Source: Serratia plymuthica (GTDB taxonomy: Bacteria > Pseudomonadota > Gammaproteobacteria > Enterobacterales > Enterobacteriaceae). From it: DNA of 64,000 nucleotides. How positions within the stretch are numbered: position 1 is the stretch's first letter; each line of letters opens with the position of its first letter. Below are positions 41,683-51,605 of this stretch, piece by piece. The notes below the pieces were generated by a model. The model searched no databases and was not told where the DNA came from. It was given only the letters and a program-made list of their open reading frames with translations. Both the position numbers and the translations under genes were made by a program. Where the stretch lies: contig NZ_CP068771.1 of the NCBI RefSeq assembly GCF_018336935.1, positions 1,302,001 to 1,366,000 of the forward strand, given 5' to 3'.

Positions 41683-42567
41683 TCAGAAAGTGATGCGGCT
41701 GACGTTTTGGCAACCCAGCGCTTCCAGCGTGGCACGGGTGGCGTCCCACTGGGTGAAGATGGCGGTTTGTGGCTCAGCCAGTACCGCGCGGCGGATTTTC
41801 CGGCAGTCGCGTCCGGAGACGTTCAGCAGAATCAACGCGGCTTGCAGCGGCGGCAGGCTCGGGTTAAAGGCCGCGTTCTCCGCATAGCGCCCGGCGTAAA
41901 TCGTGCCGTCTTCTGCCTCCAGCGCGACGCCGCTATGGGCGTTACTGTAGGGCGCATGGCTCTGGTTGGCGGCGGCCAGCGCGGCTTTCTCCAGTTCGTC
42001 AGACAGCGCCAGTTGGTAGCCCTGATCGACCCGGTCCATCAGCAGCGTGGCGATATCCAGGTCTTTCGGGCCGAACGAATCCGGCAGATAATCGCCAAGC
42101 GTGGCCGGCTCACGGCCGGGCAGGCGAATTTGCAGGCCGCTACCGCTGTTCAGTTCATTCATAAACTGGCGGCAGTGGCCGCAAGGCGTGTAGTTAACGG
42201 TGATGGAGGCCAGACCAGGTTCACCGCGCAACCAGGCGTGGGTCACCGCGCACTGTTCCGCATGGATGGTTTGTTGCATCGGCGCACCGCTGAATTCCAT
42301 ATTGGCGCCAAAATAGAGATTGCCGCTCTGGCCGCGGGCAATGGCGCCGACGTGGAAATGGGAGATCGGCGTTAACGAGCAGGCCGCTGCCAGAGGCAAC
42401 AGGGCAAATGCCAGAGCATCATCATCCAGCCCGCAGCGCTGCTTGATCGCGTCTACCTGCTGCGCCTCGAACATGGCCGGAAAAGCAGGCGCATCAAAAT
42501 AAGGCAGCAGGACGGATTGCAATGTCGCGGACAGTTCGCCGAAAGCGGTGTGAAAACGCGGGTGCAT
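41683..42567 (-). CDS. cdd: Cytidine deaminase
   Basis: Zn enzyme converting cytidine and deoxycytidine to the uridine forms. The 294-residue product equals the E. coli length, with the duplicated-domain plan of the large dimeric type. Zinc and catalytic residues are in HAEQCAV (His, Glu) and [14 protein letters not shown] (two Cys). The upstream region contains AATGCAAT (42657-42664), similar to the CytR half-site, but the site is weak. A GC-rich hairpin (41650-41669) after the stop lacks a T run. Confidence 0.97.
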   Translation of the reverse strand: MHPRFHTAFGELSATLQSVLLPYFDAPAFPAMFEAQQVDAIKQRCGLDDDALAFALLPLAAACSLTPISHFHVGAIARGQSGNLYFGANMEFSGAPMQQTIHAEQCAVTHAWLRGEPGLASITVNYTPCGHCRQFMNELNSGSGLQIRLPGREPATLGDYLPDSFGPKDLDIATLLMDRVDQGYQLALSDELEKAALAAANQSHAPYSNAHSGVALEAEDGTIYAGRYAENAAFNPSLPPLQAALILLNVSGRDCRKIRRAVLAEPQTAIFTQWDATRATLEALGCQNVSRITF

Positions 42568-42704
42568 AGAAACTCTCTCTACAGGTTAACGGGATAACAT
42601 TTTAGGCAGCCTTTTGGCAATAAAGTGTGATTAAAGTCTCTTTATTGATGAAATCAATGCAATGAAAACGATAAATGCGGGATGTATCGCAAGTTTCTAA
42701 CCCG

Positions 42705-43400
42705 TTAACCGAACAAATGCAGCAACACCGGGAAGACAAAGGGCGCCAGCAGCGAAGTGATAATCCCGCAAATCACCAGCGCCAGCGAGCTGAAGGCGCC
42801 TTCCTGGTAGTCCATTTCCGCACAGCGTGCCGTGCCTATGGCGTGCGAAGCGGTGCCCATCGCCAGGCCGCGTGCAGAACGGGTGGTGATTTTCAGTACT
42901 CTGAACAGCGAATGGCCGAATATCGAGCCGAATATGCCGGCGAAAATAACGCAGACGGCGCTGATGGCGGGGATGCCGCCAAGGGATCCCGCTACCGCCA
43001 TGGCGATCGGCGTAGTGACGGATTTCGGCATGATCGACGCGGCAATTTCCGGCGTTGCGCCCATCCACAGCGCGATGGCGCCGCCGCTGATCATCGCCGT
43101 CATGCTGCCGATAAAGCACACTGCGATAATCGACTTCCAGCGGGCGCGGATCTGATGCAACTGCTCATACAGCGGGAAGGCCAGCGCCACCACCGCCGGT
43201 TGCAGCAAGTCGTTGAGGATCTTGCTGCCCTGAAAATAGCGTTCATAGGGAATGCCGGTCAGCAGCAGCAGGGGAATGATCACCGCCATGGAAACCAGCA
43301 GCGGGTTCAGCAGCGGCATCTTCAGCCGTTGTGCCAGCCAGCGTGCAGCAAAGTAGACCAGCAAGGTTAACGGCAATGACCACCAGATTTCATGGATCAT
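42705..43400 (-). CDS. yohK: LrgB-family membrane protein YohK
   Basis: The 231-residue protein has about seven helices. Typical LrgB/YohK stretches: [73 protein letters not shown] and [19 protein letters not shown]. The pair YohJ/YohK resembles LrgA/LrgB (holin-like systems) and may move small metabolites. Its start overlaps the yohJ stop by four bases (ATGA). Confidence 0.94.
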   Translation of the reverse strand: MIHEIWWSLPLTLLVYFAARWLAQRLKMPLLNPLLVSMAVIIPLLLLTGIPYERYFQGSKILNDLLQPAVVALAFPLYEQLHQIRARWKSIIAVCFIGSMTAMISGGAIALWMGATPEIAASIMPKSVTTPIAMAVAGSLGGIPAISAVCVIFAGIFGSIFGHSLFRVLKITTRSARGLAMGTASHAIGTARCAEMDYQEGAFSSLALVICGIITSLLAPFVFPVLLHLFG

Positions 43401-43804
43401 TTTTTACCCTCCGCAGGTTCGTCACTGCCGATGATTTTACGCTCGCGGTGAAAATAGTGAGAGGTGCAGGCGACGACGATCAGCACCATCAGGGTGCTGA
43501 TCACGCAGGAAACCACCAGCGGGCTGAGATGTTCGATGATTTGCTCGTAATAGTTCATCACGCCGACGCCAATCGGCACGAACAGCAGCACCATATAGCG
43601 GATCAGCAGATGACAACCGGGCTTGACCCACTTCGCCGGCAAAATTTGGCTGGAGAGCAGGGCAAACAGGAGCAGCATGCCGATAATGCTACCGGGAATG
43701 GCGATCGGCAGTAGCGCTGTAATGGCATTGCCGGCAAACAAGCAGAGGTAGATAAGGACGATTGCCCTCAGGTATTTCCAGCACAGTGTAAGCACGTTTG
43801 CCAT
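43397..43804 (-). CDS. yohJ: LrgA/CidA-family holin-like protein YohJ
   Basis: The 135-residue protein (E. coli 132) has four helices: [39 protein letters not shown] contains the family motif IPGSIIGM, followed by [33 protein letters not shown]. The frame is open far upstream, but the ATG at 43804 has GGGAAAAGG before it and matches the E. coli length. First gene of yohJ-yohK, probably continuing into cdd. Confidence 0.92.
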   Translation of the reverse strand: MANVLTLCWKYLRAIVLIYLCLFAGNAITALLPIAIPGSIIGMLLLFALLSSQILPAKWVKPGCHLLIRYMVLLFVPIGVGVMNYYEQIIEHLSPLVVSCVISTLMVLIVVACTSHYFHRERKIIGSDEPAEGKK

Positions 43805-43847
43805 CACCTTTTCCCGTTTAACTGATGTATTCATCATACAATTAAAC

Positions 43848-43863
43848 TGTGACCTGCGCCACA
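43848..43863 (-). promoter_or_regulatory. Candidate CRP site upstream of yohJ
   Basis: TGTGA-N6-CCACA differs from the CRP consensus palindrome by one base and lies about 50 bases before the yohJ start. cAMP-CRP control of the yohJK-cdd region would fit the known CRP/CytR control of cdd in E. coli. Confidence 0.5.
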
Positions 43864-43929
43864 AATCACACCATGAATTCTCTCTATGACACCGATGCTG
43901 ACAGCACCGGCGAAAGGTCGCGCGCGGCC

Positions 43930-45156
43930 TTATTCCACGTGTGTGACGATCGCATTGAGTGACTGCTTTTGCGCCAGCCGGTGGCCGAGGAAAAAGAATA
44001 GCAGGCTCAATAACGCGGCGGCAATCAACATCAAAAACATCAATGGCGGTGCGGCGTAGCTGAGGATAAAACCGCAGATCACCGGGTTGATGGCGCCGCC
44101 CAACGCACTGAGGTTTTGCACGCCATAGTAGCTGCCTTTCAGATGCGGCGGCGCGATAAAGTCGATGAACATATATTCCACCGGGATGACGATAATCTCC
44201 CCCAGCGTGAATATCGCCATGGCCACGGCCCACAGCCACACGGATTGCCCCGCCAGCATAAAACCGATCAGCCCGACAATGAAAAACGCCGTGCCCAGCG
44301 CCAGCCAGCGCAGCATGTTTTCCTGACGCATGCCCCGGCTCAGCAAATACTGCAACGCGATGACGATGCAGGCATTGACGATCATCACCACGCCAATGAT
44401 TTTGTACGCGAATTCGGCGTTCGAGACGATAATCAGGTATTGCGACAGGTAGCCGGTGAACTGGCCGAAAACGACCGCCCCCAGCGTACTGCCGAGCGTA
44501 AAGTAAATCAGCCGGCGATCGCTGCGCAGGATGGCCAGCGTCTGACGAAAGTCAGGCAATGTGGTCGGTGCGGATTCGGCTGCCGCAGGCTGACCTGGGT
44601 GCAACTGCCCACGCAGACGAAAGCTCAGCGTCGCCACCGTCAATAAGGCCAGCCCACCGGAGAGGTAGAACGGCAGCAGCGGGTTCAGCCCGGCCACCAT
44701 CACGCCCAGAGATGACCCCATGGCCCAGCCGACATTCACCAGCGTGTAGTTGAGCGAAAAGGCTTTTATGCGCTGCGTGACCGGCAGCCAGTCGGCAAAG
44801 CACGCTTTAATGGTGATGCCCAGCACCGAATAGGCAGTATGCAGGATCGCCAGCACCAGAACGATGCCGCCCGGGCGCGGGATCCACGGGATGGCGAAAA
44901 AGCTCAGGGCGAACAGTAAAATGGAAAGCAGGATCAAGGTGTTTTTGTTGAACTTGTCCACCAGGTAGCCGCCATACAGGCTGGCGAAAATGCCGATCGT
45001 CAGGCTGATGCCCAGAATAATGCCGACGCTTTTCGGCAAAAGGTGGAAATGCCCGGTGAGGTAAATGGTAATGAACGGCAGCGTGACGCCGCGGCCTATG
45101 GTCAATACCAGCGAGCTGGCCAGCAGTGCGATGATCAGCGGTGGGAATCCCTTCAT
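43930..45156 (-). CDS. MFS transporter, YdeE-like
   Basis: The 408-residue protein has about 12 helices. Its N-terminal [23 protein letters not shown] and the later [35 protein letters not shown] and [27 protein letters not shown] follow E. coli YdeE closely. YdeE has been linked to export of peptides or sugars. The start at 45156 has AGG eight bases before it; the longer open frame to 45516 would run through the downstream terminator of the next gene and is rejected. Confidence 0.87.
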   Translation of the reverse strand: MKGFPPLIIALLASSLVLTIGRGVTLPFITIYLTGHFHLLPKSVGIILGISLTIGIFASLYGGYLVDKFNKNTLILLSILLFALSFFAIPWIPRPGGIVLVLAILHTAYSVLGITIKACFADWLPVTQRIKAFSLNYTLVNVGWAMGSSLGVMVAGLNPLLPFYLSGGLALLTVATLSFRLRGQLHPGQPAAAESAPTTLPDFRQTLAILRSDRRLIYFTLGSTLGAVVFGQFTGYLSQYLIIVSNAEFAYKIIGVVMIVNACIVIALQYLLSRGMRQENMLRWLALGTAFFIVGLIGFMLAGQSVWLWAVAMAIFTLGEIIVIPVEYMFIDFIAPPHLKGSYYGVQNLSALGGAINPVICGFILSYAAPPLMFLMLIAAALLSLLFFFLGHRLAQKQSLNAIVTHVE

Positions 45157-45244
45157 GTCAGACCTGTTTATGCATACAGTTATTAAGCGATGTTGATAAC
45201 ATAGCTTATTTTGGCCGGCTGGGAAGATGTTGTATGAAAAAAAG

Positions 45245-45304
45245 AGGCAACCTCCGCGACTTTCAAGCGGCCGTTGCCTTAGGGGGGCTGCATGCAGCCC
45301 CCCT
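45245..45304 (-). terminator. Terminator and perfect palindrome after the orphan binding-protein gene
   Basis: Read leftward there are first a 24-bp perfect palindrome (45281-45304, GGGGGGCTGC arms), then a stem AGGCAAC/GTTGCCT (45245-45251 with 45273-45279) followed by CTTTTTTTC. The second is a clear terminator for the gene ending at 45332; the palindrome adds another stable hairpin. Confidence 0.75.
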
Positions 45305-45331
45305 GTTCTGCCTGGAGGGAGCGGAGGAAGG

Positions 45332-46408
45332 TTATTTTCCCGATTTGGCTTGCAGCGTGGCGAACCACGGCTGGATAAAATCGCTGCTGCTGCCCCAGCC
45401 CGGGATGATTTTTGCCAGCCCGGCCACGTTGACCGGCCCCGGCTGGCTGGCCAGCAACGCCTGCGGAATAGACGCCGCCTTGAACTCATAGGTTGCAGGC
45501 GTAGCTTCACCGGCAATCTTGTTCGCCACCAGACGCAGATTTACCGCACCAATCAGCTTGGTATCCACCGCGACGCTGACCTTCCACGGGCTATTGGCTT
45601 CGCGCATCAGCTGCAGATCCTGATTGGAAATATCGATGCTGTAGAGTTTGATTTCGGTACGGCCGTTTTCTTTCAGCGCCTTGTAGGCACCCTGACTAAA
45701 GGCGTCCCAGGTGCCCCAGATAGCGTCAATCTTGCCTTTCGGGTACTTGGCCAGTACGGCGCCCACCTTGTTGGCGGTGTCACCCTGCACGTCCGATGAC
45801 ACTGCGCCGATCGATTCCAGCTCGTGAATGCCCGGGTTTTGCTTCAGCAACTGCTGGTAGGCCGCCTGACGGCGCTCCATCGGCGGGAAACCGGCAACCC
45901 AAAGCTTGATGATATTGGCCTTCCCGTTGAAGTCTTTTATCAGTTGGCCGAACGACTCATTTGCCAGCGAAGCGTCATCCTGCTGCGACACAGTTACGCC
46001 GGGAATGCTGCCGCTGACGTCGGTATCAAACACGGACACGGCAATGCCCGCCGCCGCAATGCGTTTGACCAAATCGGTGGAATAGGGCGCACGGCCCTGC
46101 GAGAGAATAATGCCGTCATATTTTTGGCTGATGGCCTGGTTCACGAAGTCTTGAAAACGCGCGTCGTCACCGTTACTGAGGAAGGTATCGACCTTAAAGC
46201 CCAGCTTGCGTCCCTCCTGGATGGCGCCCGCCAGAAACTGAGTGGTGTTGTCGTCTGAACCCAGGTTACGGATCACCGCAACGCGGATCGGCCCCTGATG
46301 CTGGGCGATGGCGGTTGGCACCGGAGCCGGCGTGGAGGATTCTGCGGCGAACAGCGGCAGAGCGGCCAGCAGGCCAATGGCCAGTAGTGGTGTGTTTATC
46401 GTTTTCAT
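45332..46408 (-). CDS. Orphan periplasmic sugar-type (Peripla_BP_4) binding protein
   Basis: The 358-residue product has a signal peptide (MKTINTPLLAIGLLAALPLF, cleaved near AA-ESS). It shows a type-I periplasmic binding fold: IRVAVIRNLGSDDNTTQFLAGAIQEGRKLG, then FVNQAISQKYDGIILSQG, FDTDVSG, DAIWGTWDAFSQGAYKALKENGR and YSIDISNQDLQLM. Such proteins serve RbsABC-like importers or sensor kinases (TorT, LsrB). No ATPase or permease gene adjoins, so its partner is unknown. The ATG at 46408 has GGAG 10 bases before it. A pair of MetJ-like boxes lies upstream. Confidence 0.85.
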   Translation of the reverse strand: MKTINTPLLAIGLLAALPLFAAESSTPAPVPTAIAQHQGPIRVAVIRNLGSDDNTTQFLAGAIQEGRKLGFKVDTFLSNGDDARFQDFVNQAISQKYDGIILSQGRAPYSTDLVKRIAAAGIAVSVFDTDVSGSIPGVTVSQQDDASLANESFGQLIKDFNGKANIIKLWVAGFPPMERRQAAYQQLLKQNPGIHELESIGAVSSDVQGDTANKVGAVLAKYPKGKIDAIWGTWDAFSQGAYKALKENGRTEIKLYSIDISNQDLQLMREANSPWKVSVAVDTKLIGAVNLRLVANKIAGEATPATYEFKAASIPQALLASQPGPVNVAGLAKIIPGWGSSSDFIQPWFATLQAKSGK

Positions 46409-46468
46409 TATTATTGGCTCCAAAAGCAGGTGATAGCTATCCCGGTAAGAGGGTATTTATAGCAATCT

Positions 46469-46484
46469 TTACATCTGGACGTCT
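46469..46484. promoter_or_regulatory. Possible tandem MetJ boxes
   Basis: Two adjacent 8-mers, TTACATCT (5 of 8) and GGACGTCT (7 of 8), resemble the MetJ consensus AGACGTCT. They lie 61 bases before the binding-protein start, beside an AT-rich stretch that could be its -10. The first box is poor, so this is a weak call. Confidence 0.3.
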
Positions 46485-46562
46485 ATATATAATGTTGAAA
46501 TATATCGCTTCTGGGCGGCAGATAAAATTTGCCTGCGATGGCGTCTTTTGAGGGGGGCAACA

Positions 46563-46600
46563 AATAAAAAAGGGCCAAGCAGCTGCTTGGCCCTTAAGGC
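46563..46600 (-). terminator. Rho-independent terminator of metG
   Basis: A 26-base perfect palindrome (46570-46595) whose arms read AAGGGCCAAGCAG; on the minus strand a run of T follows. Lies 20 bases past the metG stop. Confidence 0.92.
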
Positions 46601-46614
46601 AGTGAAAACGGAAG

Positions 46615-48642
46615 TTACTTCACCTGCATTCCCGGCTGGGCGCCGCTGTCCGGGCTGAGCAGGAAGATCTCTTTGCCGCCTGGGCCGGCAGCCATCACCA
46701 TGCCTTCGGAAATGCCGAAACGCATTTTGCGCGGCGCAAGGTTGGCGACCATGATGGTCAGGCGGCCTTCGAGCGCTTTAGGATCCGGGTAGGCGGAACG
46801 GATGCCGGAGAAGATCTGACGAGACTCGCCGCCCAGATCCAACTGCAGTTTCAGCAGTTTGTCAGAGCCTTCGACAAAGTCGGCGCTCTTGATCAAGGCG
46901 ATGCGCATATCAACTTTGGCGAAGTCGTCAAAGGTGATGGTTTCCTGAATCGGATCTTCAGCCAGCGGGCCGCTGACCACTTTCGCCGCCGTCATGTCTT
47001 CTTTTGAAGCGCTGACCATTTCATTCACCTTGTCCAGATCGATACGGTTGAACAGAGCTTTGAACGCATTAACCTGGTGGCCCAGCAGCGGCTGCTGGAT
47101 CGCATCCCAGGTCAGTTCGCAGTTAAGGAAGGCTTCGGTACGTTCCGTCAGCGATGGCAGCACCGGCTTGAGGTAGGTCATCAGCACGCGGAACAGGTTG
47201 ATGCCCATCGAGCAGATGGCCTGCAACTCGGCATCGCGGCCTTCTTGCTTGGCGACGACCCATGGCGCCTGCTCATCCACATAACGGTTGGCCAAATCGG
47301 CCAGCGCCATTATTTCGCGGATTGCACGGCCGGACTCACGGCTGGCGTAGGCATCGGCGATGCTGCCTGCCGCGTCAACGAAGGTTTGGTACAGCGCCGG
47401 ATCGGCCAGGTTATCGGCCAGTTGGCCGCCAAAGCGCTTGCTGATAAAGCCGGCGTTGCGTGAAGCCAGGTTAACCACCTTGTTCACGATATCGGCGTTC
47501 ACGCGTTGCACGAAATCTTCCAGATTCAGGTCGATATCGTCAATGCGCGAGGACAGCTTGGCGGCATAGTAGTAACGCAGGCAGTCGGCATCCAGATGTT
47601 GCAGGTAGGTGCCGGCCTTGATAAAGGTGCCGCGGGACTTGGACATCTTGGCGCCGTTTACCGTCACATAACCGTGTACGAACAGGTTGGTCGGTTTGCG
47701 GAAGTGACTGCCTTCCAGCATCGCCGGCCAGAACAGGCTGTGGAAATACACGATGTCTTTGCCGATGAAGTGATACAGCTCGGTGCTGGAATCCTTGCGC
47801 CAGAACTCGTCGAAGTCCAGATCGCCGCGTTTGTCGCACAGATTTTTGAAGGAGCCCATGTAGCCGATCGGCGCATCCAGCCAGACGTAGAAGTATTTGC
47901 CCGGCGCGTCCGGGATCTCAAAGCCGAAGTAAGGAGCATCGCGGGAAATATCCCACTGTTGCAGACCCGACTCAAACCACTCCTGCATCTTGTTCGCCAC
48001 CTGCTCTTGCAGCGCGCCGGAACGGGTCCAGGCCTGCAGCATTTCGCTGAACGAAGGCAGATCGAAGAAGAAGTGCTCCGAATCACGCAAGATCGGCGTG
48101 GCGCCGGAAACAACGGATTTGGGATCGATAAGCTCGGTCGGGCTGTAGGTCGCGCCGCACACTTCGCAGTTGTCGCCGTATTGATCCGGCGATTTGCATT
48201 TCGGACAGGTGCCTTTCACGAAACGGTCAGGCAGGAACATGCCTTTTTCCGGATCGTACAACTGGGAAATGGTCCGGTTCTTGATAAAGCCGTTTTCTTT
48301 CAGGCGGCCGTATATCAGGCTCGAGAGTTCACGGTTTTCATCGCTATGGGTAGAGTGATAGTTATCGTAGCTGATGCCAAAACCGGCGAAATCCTGTTGG
48401 TGCTCCTGGCTCATTTCCGCAATCATTTCTTCCGGCTCGATGCCCAACTGCTGAGCTTTCAGCATGATCGGCGTGCCGTGCGCGTCGTCCGCACAGATGA
48501 AATGAACCTCGTGGCCGCGCATTCGTTGGTAACGAACCCAGATATCTGCCTGGATGTGCTCGAGCATGTGGCCGAGATGGATGGAACCATTTGCGTACGG
48601 TAGCGCGCACGTCACCAATAATTTTTTCGCGACTTGAGCCAT
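46615..48642 (-). CDS. metG: Methionyl-tRNA synthetase
   Basis: The 675-residue enzyme (E. coli 677) charges initiator and elongator tRNA-Met. It has the class-I HIGH-type motif [13 protein letters not shown] (about 14-26), zinc-knuckle [22 protein letters not shown] motif in [12 protein letters not shown] (about 332-343), anticodon-binding domain, and the C-terminal EMAP-II-like tRNA-binding domain ([11 protein letters not shown] ... [20 protein letters not shown]). The start at 48642 is set by the E. coli alignment. Divergent from mrp across 160 bases. Confidence 0.98.
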   Translation of the reverse strand: MAQVAKKLLVTCALPYANGSIHLGHMLEHIQADIWVRYQRMRGHEVHFICADDAHGTPIMLKAQQLGIEPEEMIAEMSQEHQQDFAGFGISYDNYHSTHSDENRELSSLIYGRLKENGFIKNRTISQLYDPEKGMFLPDRFVKGTCPKCKSPDQYGDNCEVCGATYSPTELIDPKSVVSGATPILRDSEHFFFDLPSFSEMLQAWTRSGALQEQVANKMQEWFESGLQQWDISRDAPYFGFEIPDAPGKYFYVWLDAPIGYMGSFKNLCDKRGDLDFDEFWRKDSSTELYHFIGKDIVYFHSLFWPAMLEGSHFRKPTNLFVHGYVTVNGAKMSKSRGTFIKAGTYLQHLDADCLRYYYAAKLSSRIDDIDLNLEDFVQRVNADIVNKVVNLASRNAGFISKRFGGQLADNLADPALYQTFVDAAGSIADAYASRESGRAIREIMALADLANRYVDEQAPWVVAKQEGRDAELQAICSMGINLFRVLMTYLKPVLPSLTERTEAFLNCELTWDAIQQPLLGHQVNAFKALFNRIDLDKVNEMVSASKEDMTAAKVVSGPLAEDPIQETITFDDFAKVDMRIALIKSADFVEGSDKLLKLQLDLGGESRQIFSGIRSAYPDPKALEGRLTIMVANLAPRKMRFGISEGMVMAAGPGGKEIFLLSPDSGAQPGMQVK

Positions 48643-48802
48643 AGTGAGAACTTGCTTTCTGTAATGAATAAAAAGGGTCTTCGATGTTACCCGATCGCGC
48701 TCTCTACGGCTAGGGCGGTTTCTTTCTGCAGACACACGCCAGCGGACCTGCAGTTCTGATATGCTTAGCGGGAAGCTATCCATTCAAAATCAAGGAGCCG
48801 GG

Positions 48803-49915
48803 ATGAACGCAAAATCCCCCGAGCAGACCAACCCCGAAGTTCTGCGTGCCCTGGTGACCGGTGTACTGGCCGCCTTTGAACACCCGACGTTGAAAAACAA
48901 TCTGACCGCGCTGAAGGCAATTCACCATTGCGCGCTGTTGGATCATGTATTGCACATTGAATTGGTCATGCCGTTCGCCTGGCAGAGCGCCTTTGAGGCG
49001 CTGAAAGACCGCGTTAGCGCAGAACTGCTGCGCGTCACCGGCGCAGAGGCAATCGAGTGGAAGTTGAAGCATGACATCGCCACGCTGAAACGCGCCAACG
49101 ATCAGGCCGGCATCAAGGGCGTGCGCAACATCATCGCCATCAGTTCCGGCAAAGGCGGCGTGGGGAAATCCACCACCGCCGTCAATCTGGCATTGGCGCT
49201 GGCAGCCGAAGGCGCGAAGGTCGGTATTCTGGACGCCGACATCTATGGCCCGTCGATCCCCAATATGTTGGGCACCGAGCATGAACGGCCAACCTCGCCG
49301 GATGGTCAGCATATGGCGCCGATCCTGGCGCATGGTCTGGCGACCAATTCTATCGGTTATCTGGTGACCGACGACAATGCCATGGTGTGGCGCGGCCCGA
49401 TGGCCAGCAAGGCGCTGATGCAACTGCTGCAGGACACGCTGTGGCCGGACCTGGACTATCTGGTGCTGGATATGCCGCCGGGCACCGGTGATATCCAACT
49501 GACGCTGTCGCAGAACATTCCGGTTACCGGCGCGCTGGTGGTTACCACGCCGCAGGATATCGCCTTGCTGGACGCGGCCAAAGGCATTGTGATGTTCGAA
49601 AAAGTGCATGTGCCGGTGCTGGGCATTGTGGAAAACATGAGCGTGCATATTTGCAGCAACTGCGGTCATCATGAGCCGATTTTCGGCACTGGCGGGGCAG
49701 AGAAGTTGGTGAAGAAGTACAACAGCCGCTTGCTGGGGCAACTGCCGTTGCATATCTCGCTGCGTGAAGATTTGGATCGCGGCGCGCCGACGGTAATCAG
49801 CCGCCCGGACAGCGAATTCGCTGAACTGTATCGCCAGCTTGCCGGCCGTGTCGCGGCGCAGATGTATTGGCAGGGCGAAGCCATTCCGACGGAAATTTCT
49901 TTCCGTGCGCTGTGA
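48803..49915 (+). CDS. mrp: Iron-sulfur cluster carrier protein Mrp/ApbC
   Basis: The 370-residue MinD-like ATPase (E. coli Mrp 369) has a short N-terminal DUF59-like domain. The P-loop is ISSGKGGVGKST (about 113-124), with YGPSIPNML, DMPPGTGDIQLTLSQ (Walker B region) and CSNCGHHEPIFG, whose CxxC binds the cluster. AAGGAG lies six bases before the ATG. Divergent from metG, as in E. coli. Confidence 0.97.
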   Translation: MNAKSPEQTNPEVLRALVTGVLAAFEHPTLKNNLTALKAIHHCALLDHVLHIELVMPFAWQSAFEALKDRVSAELLRVTGAEAIEWKLKHDIATLKRANDQAGIKGVRNIIAISSGKGGVGKSTTAVNLALALAAEGAKVGILDADIYGPSIPNMLGTEHERPTSPDGQHMAPILAHGLATNSIGYLVTDDNAMVWRGPMASKALMQLLQDTLWPDLDYLVLDMPPGTGDIQLTLSQNIPVTGALVVTTPQDIALLDAAKGIVMFEKVHVPVLGIVENMSVHICSNCGHHEPIFGTGGAEKLVKKYNSRLLGQLPLHISLREDLDRGAPTVISRPDSEFAELYRQLAGRVAAQMYWQGEAIPTEISFRAL

Positions 49916-49934
49916 TCGTAATAGGTAAAAAAGC

Positions 49935-49965
49935 AAAACCCCGGCGCAAGTCCGGGGTTTTTGTT
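49935..49965. terminator. Bidirectional terminator between mrp and the PAP2 gene
   Basis: Stem AAAACCCCGG/CCGGGGTTTT with a 7-base loop, flanked by A and T runs; serves both convergent genes. Confidence 0.92.
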
Positions 49966-50594
49966 TATGGCGCGTCTTTCAGATGGTGCAGATCGGCGCG
50001 GGTATAGGGGTGATCGATATGCGCCAAGGCAGTGGCTATATGTTCCAGCAGGCCCTGGGTAGGCGCCGGTTGTCGATGCCCCATCAGAATGATCGGTAAA
50101 GCCAGCGCGCCGGCGATTTGCCACCAGGAAAGCTGCGGACGAGCCTTGTTAAGCTGTAACCACAAAAACAGGCTGCTGGCCACGTATCCCAGCACCAGGC
50201 CGCTGACCACTTCTGAAGGCGAATGCACCTGAATGGCCAACCGCGACAAGCCAATCGTCAGCGGCAATACGTAGCCAACGACCAATGCCAGGGTGCGCCC
50301 CGCATGCGAGAAACGCCCGGTCAGCGTCCAGAGAAATACCGGCCAGATGCTGGCCGCCAGCGCCGAATGACCGCTAAATCCGGTAAAGTCATAGCGTTCG
50401 ATACCTATGCCCCAACCCATAAAGGCCAGTTTGGAGGCGCATACCATGCCACCGGCACTGCCGAAGATCAGTGCCCATTGCCAGCCCGCTGTTCGGGTGG
50501 CGCGCGGAGCGATTAACGCGACAAAAAGAATCAATGCGCAGGGCAGCAGCAGCATGCTGTCGCCAAAAAATGTCAGAAAATACCAGTCCAGCAC
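49965..50594 (-). CDS. PAP2-family membrane phosphatase
   Basis: The 209-residue protein has five or six helices and degenerate PAP2 motifs: Lys55 in VCASKLAFMGWGIG (the usual RP is missing), FSGHS (73-77) carrying the proton-donor His, and SR-N5-H-SPSE (117-128), in which the usual Asp is Glu. Such enzymes dephosphorylate lipid pyrophosphates (undecaprenyl, phosphatidylglycerol phosphate). The missing RP and the Asp-to-Glu change leave activity open. Not LpxT or PgpB by length. Confidence 0.8.
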   Translation of the reverse strand: MLDWYFLTFFGDSMLLLPCALILFVALIAPRATRTAGWQWALIFGSAGGMVCASKLAFMGWGIGIERYDFTGFSGHSALAASIWPVFLWTLTGRFSHAGRTLALVVGYVLPLTIGLSRLAIQVHSPSEVVSGLVLGYVASSLFLWLQLNKARPQLSWWQIAGALALPIILMGHRQPAPTQGLLEHIATALAHIDHPYTRADLHHLKDAP

Positions 50595-50779
50595 GTTGGT
50601 CTCCGGTGAAATACATCATCCCATCAGCAGGATAATGAACAGGCTAAAGAGTTTACCCTGCCGCATGGGATTGCCCTAGACGCAATAATCTTAAAACCTT
50701 GCGGCCGATTCTGGCGAAATAACCGGAGTTAGCGGCCCCGAGACGACAATATAGAGTGGCGCAATGCCTGCTAACTCCC

Positions 50780-50785
50780 TATAAT
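50780..50785 (+). promoter_or_regulatory. -10 box of the udk promoter
   Basis: A perfect TATAAT lies 52 bases before the udk start, with no good -35 at 17 bp. It overlaps an imperfect dyad (GACGACAATATAG near 50742 against CTATAATTGTCGC at 50779-50791). Confidence 0.5.
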
Positions 50786-50837
50786 TGTCGCGTTTTAGTT
50801 CCCTCCCTCACACATCGAAATCAGGTCTTTAAATTTT

Positions 50838-51479
50838 ATGACTGACAAGCCGCATCAGTGCGTCATTATTGGTATAGCTGGCGCATCTGCCTCCGGAAAA
50901 AGCCTTATTGCCAGCACGTTATATCGCGAACTTCGCGATCAGGTTGGCGATGAACACATCGGCGTTATTCCTGAAGACAGTTACTACAAAGACCAGACTC
51001 ACCTGACCATGGAAGAACGGGTCAAGACTAACTACGACCACCCAAGCGCCATGGATCACAACCTGCTGTTCCAGCATCTGCAAATGCTGAAATCAGGCAA
51101 GGCGATTGAGTTGCCGCTGTACAGTTACACCGAACATACGCGCAAGAAAGAGACTATCCACCTTGAACCGAAAAAGGTGATTATTCTGGAGGGGATCCTG
51201 CTGCTGACGGATATCCGCCTGCGTCAGGAAATGAACTTTTCGATCTTTGTCGATACGCCGCTGGATATTTGCCTGATGCGCCGTATGAAGCGTGACGTCA
51301 ATGAGCGTGGCCGTTCTATGGATTCGGTAATGGCGCAATATCAGAAAACCGTCCGCCCGATGTTCCTGCAGTTTATTGAACCTTCCAAGCAATATGCCGA
51401 CATTATCGTTCCGCGCGGTGGCAAAAACCGCATTGCGATCGACATTCTAAAAGCCAAAATCAGCCAATTCTTTGAATAA
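50838..51479 (+). CDS. udk: Uridine kinase
   Basis: Phosphorylates uridine and cytidine with GTP or ATP. The 213-residue product equals E. coli Udk, with P-loop [15 protein letters not shown] (about 12-26), [20 protein letters not shown] and [24 protein letters not shown]. First gene of udk-dcd-asmA, all on the same strand. Confidence 0.97.
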   Translation: MTDKPHQCVIIGIAGASASGKSLIASTLYRELRDQVGDEHIGVIPEDSYYKDQTHLTMEERVKTNYDHPSAMDHNLLFQHLQMLKSGKAIELPLYSYTEHTRKKETIHLEPKKVIILEGILLLTDIRLRQEMNFSIFVDTPLDICLMRRMKRDVNERGRSMDSVMAQYQKTVRPMFLQFIEPSKQYADIIVPRGGKNRIAIDILKAKISQFFE

Positions 51480-51605
51480 TGTCGTTCAATGGCCGGGAAA
51501 CCCGTGTTTCCGGCCGACGGGCAAGTATTTACGCCGTGGCGTAGACCTTTCGTCCGTTGTGTGGCAATTTTTGTTTTAGTGACACGCCCTGATGGAGATG
51601 AAGAA

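Noticed and set aside
43805..44239. N-terminal extension of the yohJ frame
   Set aside because: It overlaps the neighbouring MFS gene on the same strand; the ATG at 43804 matches E. coli YohJ and has a good ribosome binding site.
45157..45516. N-terminal extension of the YdeE-like MFS frame
   Set aside because: The extra residues are Arg/Pro-rich, lack resemblance to transporters and cross the terminator of the next gene; the ATG at 45156 has a ribosome binding site.
46570..46595. 26-bp perfect palindrome as an attachment or recombination site
   Set aside because: It is followed by a T run on the minus strand right after metG and is fully explained as a terminator; no integrase or mobile gene is near.
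48643..48783. 47-residue extension of metG
   Set aside because: It covers the divergent metG-mrp promoter region; E. coli MetG starts at the internal ATG.
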